From positions 930,001 through 994,000 of the forward strand of contig CAVUPU010000002.1 in NCBI GenBank assembly GCA_963743425.1: 64,000 bases of DNA, in the 5' to 3' direction. Of this stretch, positions 46,969 to 56,694 are shown one piece after another (the stretch's first letter is position 1; each line of letters begins with the position of its first letter). Below the pieces are notes generated by a model. It saw only the letters and a list, made by a program, of their open reading frames with translations. It searched no databases and was not told the DNA's origin. Source of the stretch: JAJVID01 sp963743425. Its GTDB lineage: Bacteria > Acidobacteriota > Blastocatellia > RBC074. A program made the translations under genes and the position numbers.

Positions 46969-47136
46969 TAGAGTGGTTTGCAATTGCGTGTGTGGGACAA
47001 TTTGCCAAATTGTCCCACGATCACAAGCCAATAGATCGGTTTGCAATTGCGTGTGTGGGACAATTTGCCAAATTGTCCCACGATCACAGGCCAATCGCGC
47101 TGGTTTGTCCACACACGCAATTGCAAACCGATCTAG
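46969..47136. repeat. Palindromic repeat family D, copies 2 and 3
   Basis: Two direct units of about 64 bp (from 46969 and 47033) each contain GGTTTGCAATTGCGTGTGTG and the perfect hairpin GTGGGACAATTTG.CAAATTGTCCCAC. An inverted end unit (to 47136) ends GCAATTGCAAACCGATCTA. The outer and core sequences match the 22.6-kb copy. The right end abuts AAAGGAAG, the ribosome-binding site of the next gene. It is not a CRISPR array: units are inverted and spacers are not unique. Confidence 0.9.
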
Positions 47137-47151
47137 AAAGGAAGATCAAAA

Positions 47152-49585
47152 ATGTTGAAGGAGAGATCGCGCAAATTCAGGCTGGCCTTGCCGTGTAGAA
47201 CTCTGGCCCTGGCTATATTGGCCATGAGTATCCCGGTTTATCAAGATCCGGCTCGCGCAGTAAAACATTTATCCCCTGTAAAAGCGGTAGAATCGTTTCA
47301 AGCGTCAGTGGTTACGATCTTCCGCGACGATTTCGAGACCGACCTGGGGTGGATCCCCAACCCCAACGCTACAGACACGGCGGCTGGCGCGTGGCGACGC
47401 GATGTTTCGGGACCGGCGAGTTTAGACGGAGTCTCCCTGCAAATAGCGAACGCCAAAATCGGTAACAACGCCCTGGTGATGGGCCGCTTCAGCGGAGCTT
47501 CCCCAAGAACCGACGATGACGGAGGCCTCTCTTCGATCCTGTCGCCGGAAATCACCCTGCCCTCGGCCGGGACGCTGACACTCTCCTTCAATTCTTATTT
47601 TGCGCGATCCGGGAAATCATCGGGAAAAGATTTCCTCCGGGCGAGCATTGTCAGTTCCGATGTCGCCACGCCAGCGCTCACGCTATCGGGCAACGACATC
47701 GCTGTTCGCGGCGCCTGGGTTTTACAATCCGTCTCGTTGAACCCATTCGCCGGTCAGTCTATCCGAATTTTGTTTGAAACCGCCGACGGCGCCGGAGGAA
47801 GCGCGATGATGGCCGCCATTGACGATGTGGCGGTGACCAGCAGCGAAGAGAATGCCCTGATAGAACCGCAGGTGATAACCAACGTAGCGCTGAACAAGGC
47901 GGCAACCGGCAGCGCGCCTTGTAACGCCAACGAAGGCCCGGCGAAGGCTTTCAATGGCAGCGTCTCCGGAGGTAACAGCGATAAGTGGTGCTCCCAGGCC
48001 AGCGCCAAGTTCCTTCAGGTTGACCTGGGCCAGAACTTCAGCGTCACGAGCTTTGTTGTGACGCACGCGAGCGCGGGAGGAGAGAGCGCCGGCTTTAACA
48101 CCCGCGCCTTCAACATCCAGGTCAGCGCCAACGGGACCAACTTCACCTCAGTAGTAAGCGTGACCAACAACACTCAGGGCATCACCACTCATCCGATTAG
48201 CGCAACGACGGCGCGCTTCGTGCGATTGAACATCACCCAGGCAGAGCAGACCAATAACATCACGGCGCGCATTTACGAACTCGAGGTCTTTGCCGACGTC
48301 CCCACAGGCGGGTGCAGCGGCGCCAACGTGGCGCAGGGGAAAAGCGGCGACGGGCAGCGCGTCGTGCAACGCCAACGAAGGCCCGGCGAAGGCTTTCAAC
48401 GGCAGCGTCTCCGGCGGCAATAGCGATAAGTGGTGCTCCACCGCGGCCCCGAGATTTCTGCAGGTCGACCTCGGCGCCAGTTTCAATGTCACCTGTTTTC
48501 GACTGAGTCACGCGGGCGCGGGAGGGGAGAGCGCCAGCTTTAACACTCGCGACTTCAATATCCAGACCAGCGTGGATGGGACCAACTTCGTTACCGCGGT
48601 GAATGTCAGTGGCAATACTCAGAACGTCACTAACCATTCCATCGCCAGCAGACAGGCGCGTTTCATCCGTTTAAACGTCACAACGCCGACACAGAACGGT
48701 AACGCAGCCGCCCGCATCTACGAGTTCGAGGTATTCGGCACAGGAGTGGGATTGCCGGCGCCCGCCGAGACCATACAGGAACACTGGTTCGAGCATAACC
48801 TGCTCGTCCGTCTTGTCCGTTTCAACGATGACGCCGCTATTTACTTTGATGACGACGTGGACCGGGCGCAGGCGGATTGGATTCTCGATTTCGTCACGCG
48901 GACATGGCGTTACTACAAGCAGACCTACGGACCCTTCGGGCCTGACCCCCGTGGATACTCCATCCATCATCAGGGTCGCTTCTTCGGCGGCCATCCCGGC
49001 GACTACTTCTCCCCTCTTCACGACTTCTTGAACTCCAGCGACATCGGGGTCAGTTCCTGGGTGGAAAGTGGAGGCAACCACGACATCATCAGCCATGAGT
49101 TCATGCACGTGGTCGAGTCCGCCAACAACAACGTCCATGGCTCTCCCGCCTTTGGGATATGGGGAGACAGCAAGTGGGCTGAGTTCGCCCAGCACGACCT
49201 CTACATCGCCCTGGGGATGCAACAGGACGCGGATCGGGTCTTCAACCTGTTTACGAACGCGAGGGCCAACTTCCCGCGTCCGAATACGGCCTGGTTCCGA
49301 GACTGGTTTTTCCCGCTGTGGCGGGATCACGGCCGCGCTCAGGTGATGGTGAGATTCTTCGGTCTCCTGGCGCAACACTTCCCGAAGGAAACACAAAATC
49401 ACGGCGCCGGCCCTCACGCGCACTACACACGCGGCATGAACCTGGGAGAATTCATCCATTTCATGAGCGGGGCGGCCGGGACTAACCTCTCGTCCATGGC
49501 CACTACCGCGTTCGGCGCCGGTACGGGTAATTGGGAGGCGCAGTTCCAGCAGGCGCGCATAGCCTTCCCGGCAATCACCTATTGA
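47152..49585 (+). pseudogene. Secreted protein with two discoidin (F5/8C-like) domains and a zinc metallopeptidase, one extra base
   Basis: Joined length is about 810 residues: signal/leader, a jelly-roll-like domain (FRDDFETDLGWIPNPN...), two tandem discoidin-like domains (both starting K-A-A-T-G-S-A-x-C-N-A-N-E-G and containing GGNSDKWC), and a C-terminal peptidase with the zinc motif HEFMH in GGNHDIISHEFMHVVESA and a downstream KWAEFAQHD where a Glu could be the third ligand (gluzincin-like). Frame 1 runs 47152-48423, frame 2 continues from 48344 to 49585. The break is one extra A in GGGGAAAA (48337-48343); without it GKAATGSAS follows exactly as in the first repeat. The two discoidin units are also very similar in DNA, so they duplicated recently. 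A clear AAGGAAG precedes the ATG. Confidence 0.8.
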
Positions 49586-49675
49586 GCGGAAAGGGGACCA
49601 GGCCGAGCGAGGAATCCTCCAGAGGAAGGCTGTTGGCTGATGCTCTCACGAGTTGTACGTTGGAACACCGTCTCG

Positions 49676-49894
49676 AGATGCCACGAGCTCGTCTCGTGGA
49701 GGTTCACGCTCGCGGCTACCAACGATCGCTGTTTTCTCTCGGATGCCACGAGCTTGTCTCGTGGAGGTTCACGTTGCACGCTACTGTAGCTCGAAGCGTG
49801 AACCTCCACGAGACAAGCTCGTGGCATCTCAAAAGCTTGTCTGCTCTCTTGTAGCGATCAACGTGAACCTCCACGACGCAAGGTCGTGGCATCT
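49676..49894. repeat. Palindromic repeat family I, four units
   Basis: Four copies of a 31-33 bp unit (GATGCCACGAGCTTGTCTCG, then TGGAGGTTCACG) stand near 49677, 49743, 49796 and 49862. The first two point right and the last two left, so the block is one large palindrome made of smaller hairpins (CCACGAG...CTCGTGG). It fills the gap between the metallopeptidase and the convergent permease remnants. Confidence 0.9.
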
Positions 49895-49948
49895 GTTCCA
49901 CTCTTGCTGGCTCCGATTTATGTCCGCAATCCGCAATCCACAATCAAC

Positions 49949-50164
49949 TCACTCGTGTCTCAACGCGACCATCGGATCAACTCGCGCCGCTCTGCGCGCC
50001 GGCAAATAACCCGCCAGCGCGGCCACCATCAACAGTAGCAATCCAGCCAGCGCGATGGGCGGATTCTTCTCCGTCGTCTCCTTAGTCTGTTGCGCGCTCA
50101 CAGCCAGGATGCTGAAGAGCAACGCGCAGACAAGACCTGAATTGATCAGTAAGTTTCTAGTCAT
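49949..50164 (-). pseudogene. Chimera: secreted-protein leader joined to an orphan-permease C-terminus
   Basis: 71 residues. The first 34 (NLLINSGLVCALLFSILAVS, then AQQTKETTEK) look like a signal peptide plus the start of a small secreted protein. The rest (IALAGLLLLMVAALAGYLPA, then RRAARVDPMVALRHE) is the final membrane helix and conserved tail of the acidobacterial orphan permeases next door. The start codon overlaps the stop of the upstream small gene (TGATG). It is a deletion junction, or the last trace of a third permease copy. Confidence 0.6.
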
Positions 50165-50316
50165 CACTTCTTCTTGATCGCAGTCCACTTGCCCGGCGGC
50201 GCCGTAGTGTCGATGGAGCATGCCCACGTACCGGAGATGTTGGCCGCGCCAGCCCCAGCGCCGGAGGTTCCCAGGGCTATACCGAGGAAAAATACGATCA
50301 GCAGTTGAGACTTCAT
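50164..50316 (-). CDS. Very small secreted peptide
   Basis: 50 residues with a strong GAAGGAGA ribosome-binding site. A signal peptide (LLIVFFLGIALGTSGAGAGA) is followed by NISGTWACSIDTTAPPGKWT and a Lys tail. The 'I-S-G-T-W' start resembles the first strand of small lipocalin-like secreted proteins common in Acidobacteriota, but the domain is cut short, so this may be a truncated gene. It overlaps the following chimeric frame by two to four bases (TGATG), suggesting translational coupling. Confidence 0.5.
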   Translation of the reverse strand: MKSQLLIVFFLGIALGTSGAGAGAANISGTWACSIDTTAPPGKWTAIKKK

Positions 50317-50349
50317 ACAGTTCTCCTTCAATAGATTGATAAGCGATGG

Positions 50350-53071
50350 CTACTCATACCGGAGCGCCACTAAGGGATCCACGCGCGTCGCTCGCCGCGC
50401 GGGCAAGTAGCCAGCCACAGCGGCAACAACCAGCAACACCAGCGTGGCCAGACCAATGGCGACCGGGTCGGCGGCGCTGATGCCGAAGAGTTGACTGGCG
50501 ACAAGGCTCGCCGCCGCCAAAGCGGCCGGAATGCCCAGCGCGGCGCCGAGCAAGACCAGCCGCAGCGCATCGCGCAACACAAGCCATAGCACGTCATGAC
50601 GCTTAGCGCCGAGCGCCATCCGAACGCCGATCTCATGCGTTCGTTGCGCGACCGTGTAAGACAAGATGCCGTACAGACCGAGGCAGGAGAGCAGCAGCGC
50701 CAACATGCCGAAGCCGCTGGAGAGCGTCGCGACGAGACGCTCCTCACGGAGTCAAGCAGCGACTTGTGTGGACAGAGTCTCGGCTTCAAACATGGGCATC
50801 TGTGGGTCCAGCGCCCGCGCCTCGCGCCTCACCGCGGCGGCGACTGTCGTAGGATTGCCCGCCGTCCGCACGACCAGTGTCATCTGCCCACGGCCCGTGG
50901 TGGCCTGGGAAAAGGGAAGATAGAACATCGCGCGCCCCTCATTGCGCAGGCTCGTGTATTTGACGTCCTTGACCACGCCGATGATTTCGATCCAGCCGGT
51001 TTGTTCCGGTCCACAGCCGGCAAAGTCGGCAAAGCCGAAACGCCGTCCAATGGGACTCTCGCTGGCAAAGAAACGTCGCGCCATGCTTTCGTTAATGATT
51101 CCCACGCGCGTGGGAGGCGGCCCTTCCTCTGCCGGTCTTCCGCCCCTCACGCATCGAAGGCCCGGCGCCCACTGCTGGATATCCTGCGGGCCGAAGTCAC
51201 GGCCAGCCAGGAGATGAATGCCGAGCGCGGCGAAGGAGTTCGGATAAACTTGCATCTCAAAAATTTTCATATCCTCGCCGGGTTGAGGCATATACCCCTG
51301 CACAGACATCAGACTGTTTTCTTCCGGGCGCTGGCCCATCACGAGCCATTCGCGCCGACTCATCGGGCTGTACCCGACTAAACTCGCCACCTGCACGCCG
51401 GGAATCGCCTCCACGCTCCTGAGCAATTCGTTGTAGCGGGCGGCGAGTTGGGACGTCTTGTTACCACTCCCAAGCGGTTCGAGCTTCATCACCAACACGT
51501 TTTCGCGGGCGAAACCAGCATCCACACGCTGCAAAACGAGCAGGCTCCGAACGAACAGCCCGGCGCCTATCAACAGCAGCAATGACAAGGCGACCTGTGA
51601 GACGACGAACAGCCTGCCAAAGCTCAGCGCCGCGCCACGGCTGCCTGAACCTGTGGCGAGACCCGTGGCGTCGTGCTTGAGCGCAGAGTTCATATCCACA
51701 CGCGTCGCCAGGAACACAGGCGCCAGGCCAAACAACACGCCGGTCAGCACGGCCACCGCGGCCGTAAAGCCGAGCATGCGACCGTCGGGGCTGAGATTGA
51801 GTTGAGTAGGAATTTCTCCCTGCGACAGCAACGGAAGCAGCAGGCGGGTTCCCCAATAAGCTAAGAGCAGTCCGAGCAAGCCGCCCAGACCGCTGAGCAA
51901 GACGCTCTCGGTCAGCAGTTGCCTGACGAGGCGCAGACGGCTCACACCCAACGCCAGGCGGATCGCGATTTCCCTACGCCGCGCAACAGCGCGCGCCAAC
52001 AACAGCCCCGCCACATTTGCGCAAGCCACGAGAAGCGCCAGCGCCACGACGATCATCAGCACCAGCAAAGGACGCGAGAACTGACGGCGCAATTCAGACA
52101 AACCCCGCCCTCCTGACTCCAAAACCAACTTCTCTTCAAGCCAGGATTCGCGGCTCCGTTTGCCCCCACGCGCGGCGTATTCGGCGACAATCTGCTGATA
52201 GAGCACACTCAACCCGGCGTGCGCCTGCGGCATTGCGACCTCAGGCCGTAGTCGCCCCATAACAGTGAAAGCGTCATTGTTCCTCTCGACATAAGACATA
52301 ATCCCCGGCATGACTTGCTGCTGCATCATCAGCGGAACCGAAACGTCCAGCGAACTGCCGACTTCCAACCCGAAGAATTCCGGCGGCGTTACGCCGACGA
52401 TGGTAAAAGGCGCGCCGCCGAGATGAATGGTCTTCCCCACAACCGTCGGATCGCCAGCGAAGCGCATGCGCCAGTAGTTGTGGCTAATTCCCGCTCACGA
52501 GTTGCCCCGCCACCGCCGGCTCCGGCTGCCCATCCACACTCACAGTCAGCCGCAACGGGTGATAAGCCAGCAGGCCGGAGAAGACCTGGTTCTGATCGCG
52601 GAACTGCTTGTAGGTGTGATATCCGAATGGAGTAACTGTCGCGCGACTATCGGCGTGCCTGAGCAGAACCAATCTCTCCGGCTGTTTGACGGGCAGCCGT
52701 TTCAGCAATACGGCGTCGATCAAACTGAAGATCGCGGTGTTGGCGCCAATGCCCAGCCCCAACGTCAGCACGGCCACGGCGGCGAATCCAGGATTACGAC
52801 CGAGCATTCGCAGCGCGTAGCGTAAATCCTGCGACAAAATTTCCAGATGATATCCCGCGCGCGCTTCCCGGACTTTCTCTTTGACCTGTTCCCTACCCCC
52901 AAGCTCGATCAGGGCCGCGCGGCGCGCTTCCGCCCGAGCTAGACCTTCCTTGATCTTCAGCTCGATGAGCATCTCCAGATAAGCGTCAATCTCTTCCGTC
53001 AGTTCCTGATTCTTCCGGGTCTTGCGGAACAGGTTGCGCCAGAGACTGGTTAATCGTGGTAGTAGTGGCAT
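50350..53071 (-). pseudogene. Acidobacterial duplicated orphan permease (ADOP), decayed copy
   Basis: A gene parallel to the intact ADOP at 53.3-56.1 kb. The N-terminal part (52484-53071) keeps the soluble prefix and first membrane helix but stops after QLVSGN. The next frame (50752-52467) resumes at NYWRMRFAGDPTVVGKT, so about 30 codons present in the intact paralogue are deleted and the register has changed. Near 50752 an in-frame TGA interrupts ...LSTQVAA / LREERLVATLSS, after which the last FtsX-like domain continues to VDPLVALRYE (50350). One deletion-frameshift plus one nonsense codon make this a true pseudogene. AGAGAGGAAATC precedes the original ATG. Confidence 0.85.
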
Positions 53072-53145
53072 GATTTCCTCTCTTTACTTTTTATCGCTTA
53101 GAGCCTGTTGAGGGATTAGCTTGTCTGACTGTTACGTGCGGCTTT

Positions 53146-53280
53146 TAGCTCCGTTAGGAGCGTGATGTTTATAGCTTGTGGCGCTTACGGTTCCTTAGCT
53201 CCGTCAGGAGCGGCATCTCCGGCAGATGCCGCTCCTGACGGAGCTAGAGGGACAGACCACCACGCCAGCTATAAACATTG
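53146..53280. repeat. Palindromic repeat family J between the two permease copies
   Basis: TAGCTCCGTCAGGAGCGGCA (from 53196) pairs perfectly with TGCCGCTCCTGACGGAGCTA (to 53246). Outer arms ATGTTTATAGCTTGTGGCG and CGCCAGCTATAAACAT pair across it, and a third GCTCCGTTAGGAGC unit lies at 53148. Each arm has the small self-complementary core GCTCC-GT(C/T)AGGAGC. Confidence 0.87.
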
Positions 53281-53314
53281 CGCCCCGCCGGGGCTGGAAT
53301 CCCCAAACACGCGC

Positions 53315-56086
53315 TCAGTCGTGTCGCAACGCCACCATTGGGTCTACGCGTGAAGCGCGTCGCGCAGGCAAATACCCGGCGACCGCCGCCACTGCCAGCA
53401 ACAGCAACACCGCCAGCCCAATGGTCAGCGGATCGTGCGGCTGCAAGCCGAAGAGCAAACTTTTCACCCAGCGCGTCGCCGCCAACGCCGCGCCTAGTCC
53501 AATCACGGCGCCGATTCCCACCACCCACAGCGTTTCGCCGAGCACCAAGCGCACAATCTGCCGCGCGCTCGCCCCCAAGGCCATGCGAATGCCGATCTCG
53601 TGTGTGCGCCGCGCCACGTCGTAGGCCAGCACGCCGTACAAGCCGATGCAGACCAGCACGAGCGCCAGCAAGCCGAAGACGCTCGACAGCGTGGCGACTA
53701 ATCGCTCCTGCGTGAGCGAGACGTTCAACTGCGCGGCCAGTGTTTCGACTTCAAACCTCGGCATAGCAGGGTCGAGCGCCTGCGCCTCGCGCTGCATCGC
53801 AGCGGCAATCGGCGCTGTATCGCCCGCCGTCCGTACAACCAGCGTCATCTGTCCCATGCCGGTACTGGGCTGCGCGAAGGGCATATAAAACATCGGGCGA
53901 CCCTCTTGGCGCAGGTTGATGTATTTGGCGTCCTTGACCACGCCGATGATTTCCATCGGGCGAGCGCGCATAGGGTAGGCAACGCCAAAACGCCGCCCGA
54001 TGGGATTCTCGGCGCCAAAGAAACGGCGTCCCATGCTTTCGTTGATCACGGCCACCCGTTGCGATTCCTGAGTGTCCTGCGGGCCGATGTCGCGGCCCGC
54101 CAGAAGCGGAATGCCAAGAGTGGCGAATGAGTGCGGATAGACAGTCATGTGATTGATCGTCATATCTTCATCAGGCCCAGGCGTATAGCCGTCAACATAC
54201 ATCGGATTATTAGACACTTCCGGATTTTGGCCCATGACGAGCCATTCGCGCCGGCTGATGGGGCTGTAGCCGACCAGACTCGCCTGCCGCACGCCGGGCA
54301 GCCCTTCCACGCGCCGCAGCAGTTCGTCATAGAGGGCGGCGAGCTGGGGAAAAATAGCCCCTTTCTTATCACCGCCCACCGGTTCGAGCTTCAACACCAG
54401 CACGTTTTCACGGGCGTAGCCCGTCTCCACCTGCTGCAACTTTTGCAGGCTCCGCACGAACAGCCCGGCTCCGACCAGCAAGAGCAACGACAGCGCAACC
54501 TGCGCGATGACTAAGACCTGGCCGAAGCTGAGACGTGCGCTGCGACCTCTCATCCCCAGCGAGTCCTGTTTGAGCGTGGATTGCAGCTCAACGCGGGTGG
54601 CCAAAAACGCCGGCGCCAGACCAAACAGCATGCTGGTCAGCACGCCCACTCCCGCCGCAAAGCCGAGCATGCGAAGGTCAGGGTTGAGGCTGAGATAATT
54701 CGGGATTTCTCCTTGTGACAACAGCGGCAGCAACAACCGCGTGCCCCACCAGGCCAAGAGCAGTCCGAGCAAACTGCCGAGGCAGGCCAGCAGAAGACTC
54801 TCGGTGAAAAGTTGCCGCGCCAGGCGCAGACTGCCTGCGCCGAGCGCCAGCCGGACGGCCATCTCTTTGCGCCGCGTCACGCCGCGCGCTAGCAGTAGCC
54901 CCGCCACGTTGGCGCAAGCTACAAGGAGCGCCAGCGCCACGATAAGCATCAGGACAAACAGAGACTGTGAGAATTGCCGCCGCAAGTCGGACAGCCCCTG
55001 GCTGCCGGAAGCTACCATGAGCCTCGCATCGACCTTATAACGATTGGCCTCATTTACCCCCTTCTCATCTATTGGGCAGCAACTGGAATAGCTTACAACC
55101 AGGTCGGCTACATGTTGCTGATAGAGCAGTCCGAGGCTGGCTTGCGCCTGTTCCAGCGTCACTCCGGGCCGCAGCCTCCCCATGAGACGAAAACGTTCCC
55201 AATACTCATCCATACCTTCCCATACCCTCGGCATCACTTGCTGCCGCATCATCAGCGGCGCCGAAATGTCCATGGCGCTGCCGATTTCGAGGCCGAAGAA
55301 CTCCGGCGGCGTCACGCCGATGATGGTGAAAGGATAGCCGCTGAGATGAATGGTCTTGCCGACGACGCCTGTGTCACCCCCGAAACGCCGGCGCCAATAG
55401 CCGTGGCTGATGACGCAGACCGGATGTGCGCCCGGCGCTCGATCATCCTCCGGCGCAAGCGTCCGCCCCAACAGCGCGCCCGCGCCCAACACCTGATAAT
55501 AGTTCCCGGAAACGAGTTGCCCGGTTGTAGCCGGTTCCGGCTGACCATCTAAATTCACGGTCAAGCGCAGCGGGTAGTAAGCCAACACGCCGGAGAGCGT
55601 CCGGTCGTGATCCCGGATTTGCTCGTAGTTTCTGTACGAGAATCTATCGCTGTAATCGCCCGAGTTGGTGTGACTGAGGAGGACGAGTTGCTCAGGGTCT
55701 TTGACTGGCAGACTTTTCAGCAAGACCGCATCCGCGACACTGAAGATCGCCGTGTTGGCGCCTATGCCCAGCGCCAGCAAGAGCACGGCCACGCTGGTGA
55801 AACCCGGACTACGCCGCAGCATTCGCAGCGCATAGCGTAAATCGCGCCACAATGTTTCCAGATGAGGTCCGATTCGCGCCTCCCGGACTTTCTCTTTGAC
55901 TTGTTCCTTGCCCCCAAGCTCGATCAGGGCCGCGCGGCGCGCCTCCGCCGGGTCGAGACCCGCGGTGATCTTCTGCTCGATGAGCATCTCCAGATAAGCG
56001 TCAATCTCTTCCGTCAGTTCCTGATTCTTCCGGGTCTTGCGGAACAGGTTGCGCCAGAGACTGGATAGACGAGGCAGTAGTGGCAT
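53315..56086 (-). CDS. Acidobacterial duplicated orphan permease (ADOP), MacB/FtsX-type
   Basis: 923 residues, intact. A soluble prefix (MPLLPRLSSLWRNLFRK..., EIDAYLEMLIEQK) leads into a membrane helix and MacB-type periplasmic core, a first FtsX domain, a second periplasmic core (with GDTGVVGKTIHLSGYPFTII in the first half) and a second FtsX domain ending VDPMVALRHD. It has no ATPase domain and no ATPase gene beside it, the defining feature of this family; a shared ATPase elsewhere would be needed for MacB-like export or mechanotransmission. It follows the PadR regulator by 10 bases with an AGGAGGAAAATC ribosome-binding site, the usual PadR-ADOP pair. Confidence 0.93.
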   Translation of the reverse strand: MPLLPRLSSLWRNLFRKTRKNQELTEEIDAYLEMLIEQKITAGLDPAEARRAALIELGGKEQVKEKVREARIGPHLETLWRDLRYALRMLRRSPGFTSVAVLLLALGIGANTAIFSVADAVLLKSLPVKDPEQLVLLSHTNSGDYSDRFSYRNYEQIRDHDRTLSGVLAYYPLRLTVNLDGQPEPATTGQLVSGNYYQVLGAGALLGRTLAPEDDRAPGAHPVCVISHGYWRRRFGGDTGVVGKTIHLSGYPFTIIGVTPPEFFGLEIGSAMDISAPLMMRQQVMPRVWEGMDEYWERFRLMGRLRPGVTLEQAQASLGLLYQQHVADLVVSYSSCCPIDEKGVNEANRYKVDARLMVASGSQGLSDLRRQFSQSLFVLMLIVALALLVACANVAGLLLARGVTRRKEMAVRLALGAGSLRLARQLFTESLLLACLGSLLGLLLAWWGTRLLLPLLSQGEIPNYLSLNPDLRMLGFAAGVGVLTSMLFGLAPAFLATRVELQSTLKQDSLGMRGRSARLSFGQVLVIAQVALSLLLLVGAGLFVRSLQKLQQVETGYARENVLVLKLEPVGGDKKGAIFPQLAALYDELLRRVEGLPGVRQASLVGYSPISRREWLVMGQNPEVSNNPMYVDGYTPGPDEDMTINHMTVYPHSFATLGIPLLAGRDIGPQDTQESQRVAVINESMGRRFFGAENPIGRRFGVAYPMRARPMEIIGVVKDAKYINLRQEGRPMFYMPFAQPSTGMGQMTLVVRTAGDTAPIAAAMQREAQALDPAMPRFEVETLAAQLNVSLTQERLVATLSSVFGLLALVLVCIGLYGVLAYDVARRTHEIGIRMALGASARQIVRLVLGETLWVVGIGAVIGLGAALAATRWVKSLLFGLQPHDPLTIGLAVLLLLAVAAVAGYLPARRASRVDPMVALRHD

Positions 56087-56096
56087 GATTTTCCTC

Positions 56097-56429
56097 CTAC
56101 GTCGCTTGAAGCGCCTTCGCGATCGCCAGCGAGATGCGCTGCCAGTCTTCGGTTTCGGTTTTGAGCTGGCGTTGTCCGGCTTTGGTCAGCCGGTAATATT
56201 TGGCTCGGCGGTTGTTCTCCGACTCCCCCCAGGCGGAAGTGAGCCACCCCGCCTCTTCCATGCGGTGCAGGGCGGGAAAAAGCGAGCCAGGTTTGACCTG
56301 GAAAACCCCTTGTGTGATTTGCGCAATGCGGTTTGAAACGCCCAGTCCGTGCAAGGGTCCCAAAGCCAGCGCCTTGAGCGCCAGGAGGTCGAGTGTGCCC
56401 TGCAAGAGATCTGTTTTCTTTTCCTGCAT
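56097..56429 (-). CDS. PadR-family transcriptional regulator
   Basis: 110 residues from the ATG 56429 (MQEKKTDLLQGTLDLLALKA), with GGAGAGAAAAT upstream. The winged helix contains LGVSNRIAQITQGVFQVKPG and the PadR signature SLFPALHRMEEAGWL, then the C-terminal RRAKYYRLTKAGQRQL. It would repress the orphan-permease operon directly downstream until an inducer binds. The frame is open further upstream, but that extension runs through a palindromic repeat and is not the family's N-terminus. Confidence 0.93.
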   Translation of the reverse strand: MQEKKTDLLQGTLDLLALKALALGPLHGLGVSNRIAQITQGVFQVKPGSLFPALHRMEEAGWLTSAWGESENNRRAKYYRLTKAGQRQLKTETEDWQRISLAIAKALQAT

Positions 56430-56540
56430 ATTTTCTCTCCTATAGATGTTCTGTACGTAGACGGGCAGAGGGTAAGACTCTTCGTACAGAATGTCAATAG
56501 GAGAGAGCCGATGGCCGAGGTTGTCTGAAAATAAAGAGCT

Positions 56541-56623
56541 TCCAGACAGAAAAATGTGAGACAGAAAAATAAAGAACATCGAGTCGCGATCTTTATTTTT
56601 CTGTCTCACATTTTTCTGTCTGA
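56541..56623. repeat. Purine-rich palindrome, family G-like (AGACAGAAAAATG)
   Basis: 33-bp arms (56541-56575 and 56590-56623), containing AGACAGAAAAATGTGAGACA, are almost perfect complements around a 15-base loop with a TCGCGA core. Like the 38.9-kb copy it is built of GACAGA-type units. It lies between the serine hydrolase and the PadR-permease operon. Confidence 0.85.
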
Positions 56624-56694
56624 TCTTCTTCTCTCACTACTCCGTCCGCTTATTTGTCCGTAGATTTCGCGCGTTTGATGCGGCGATCACAGTT

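Noticed and set aside
46969..47136. Possible CRISPR array: repeated 64-bp units with regular spacing
   Set aside because: Only two direct units plus an inverted one; each unit is itself a palindrome, the intervening sequences are not unique spacers, and no cas gene is in the window.
49676..49894. Possible CRISPR array: four 31-33 bp repeats
   Set aside because: Two copies point one way and two the other, and spacing is irregular, which fits a palindromic repeat block.
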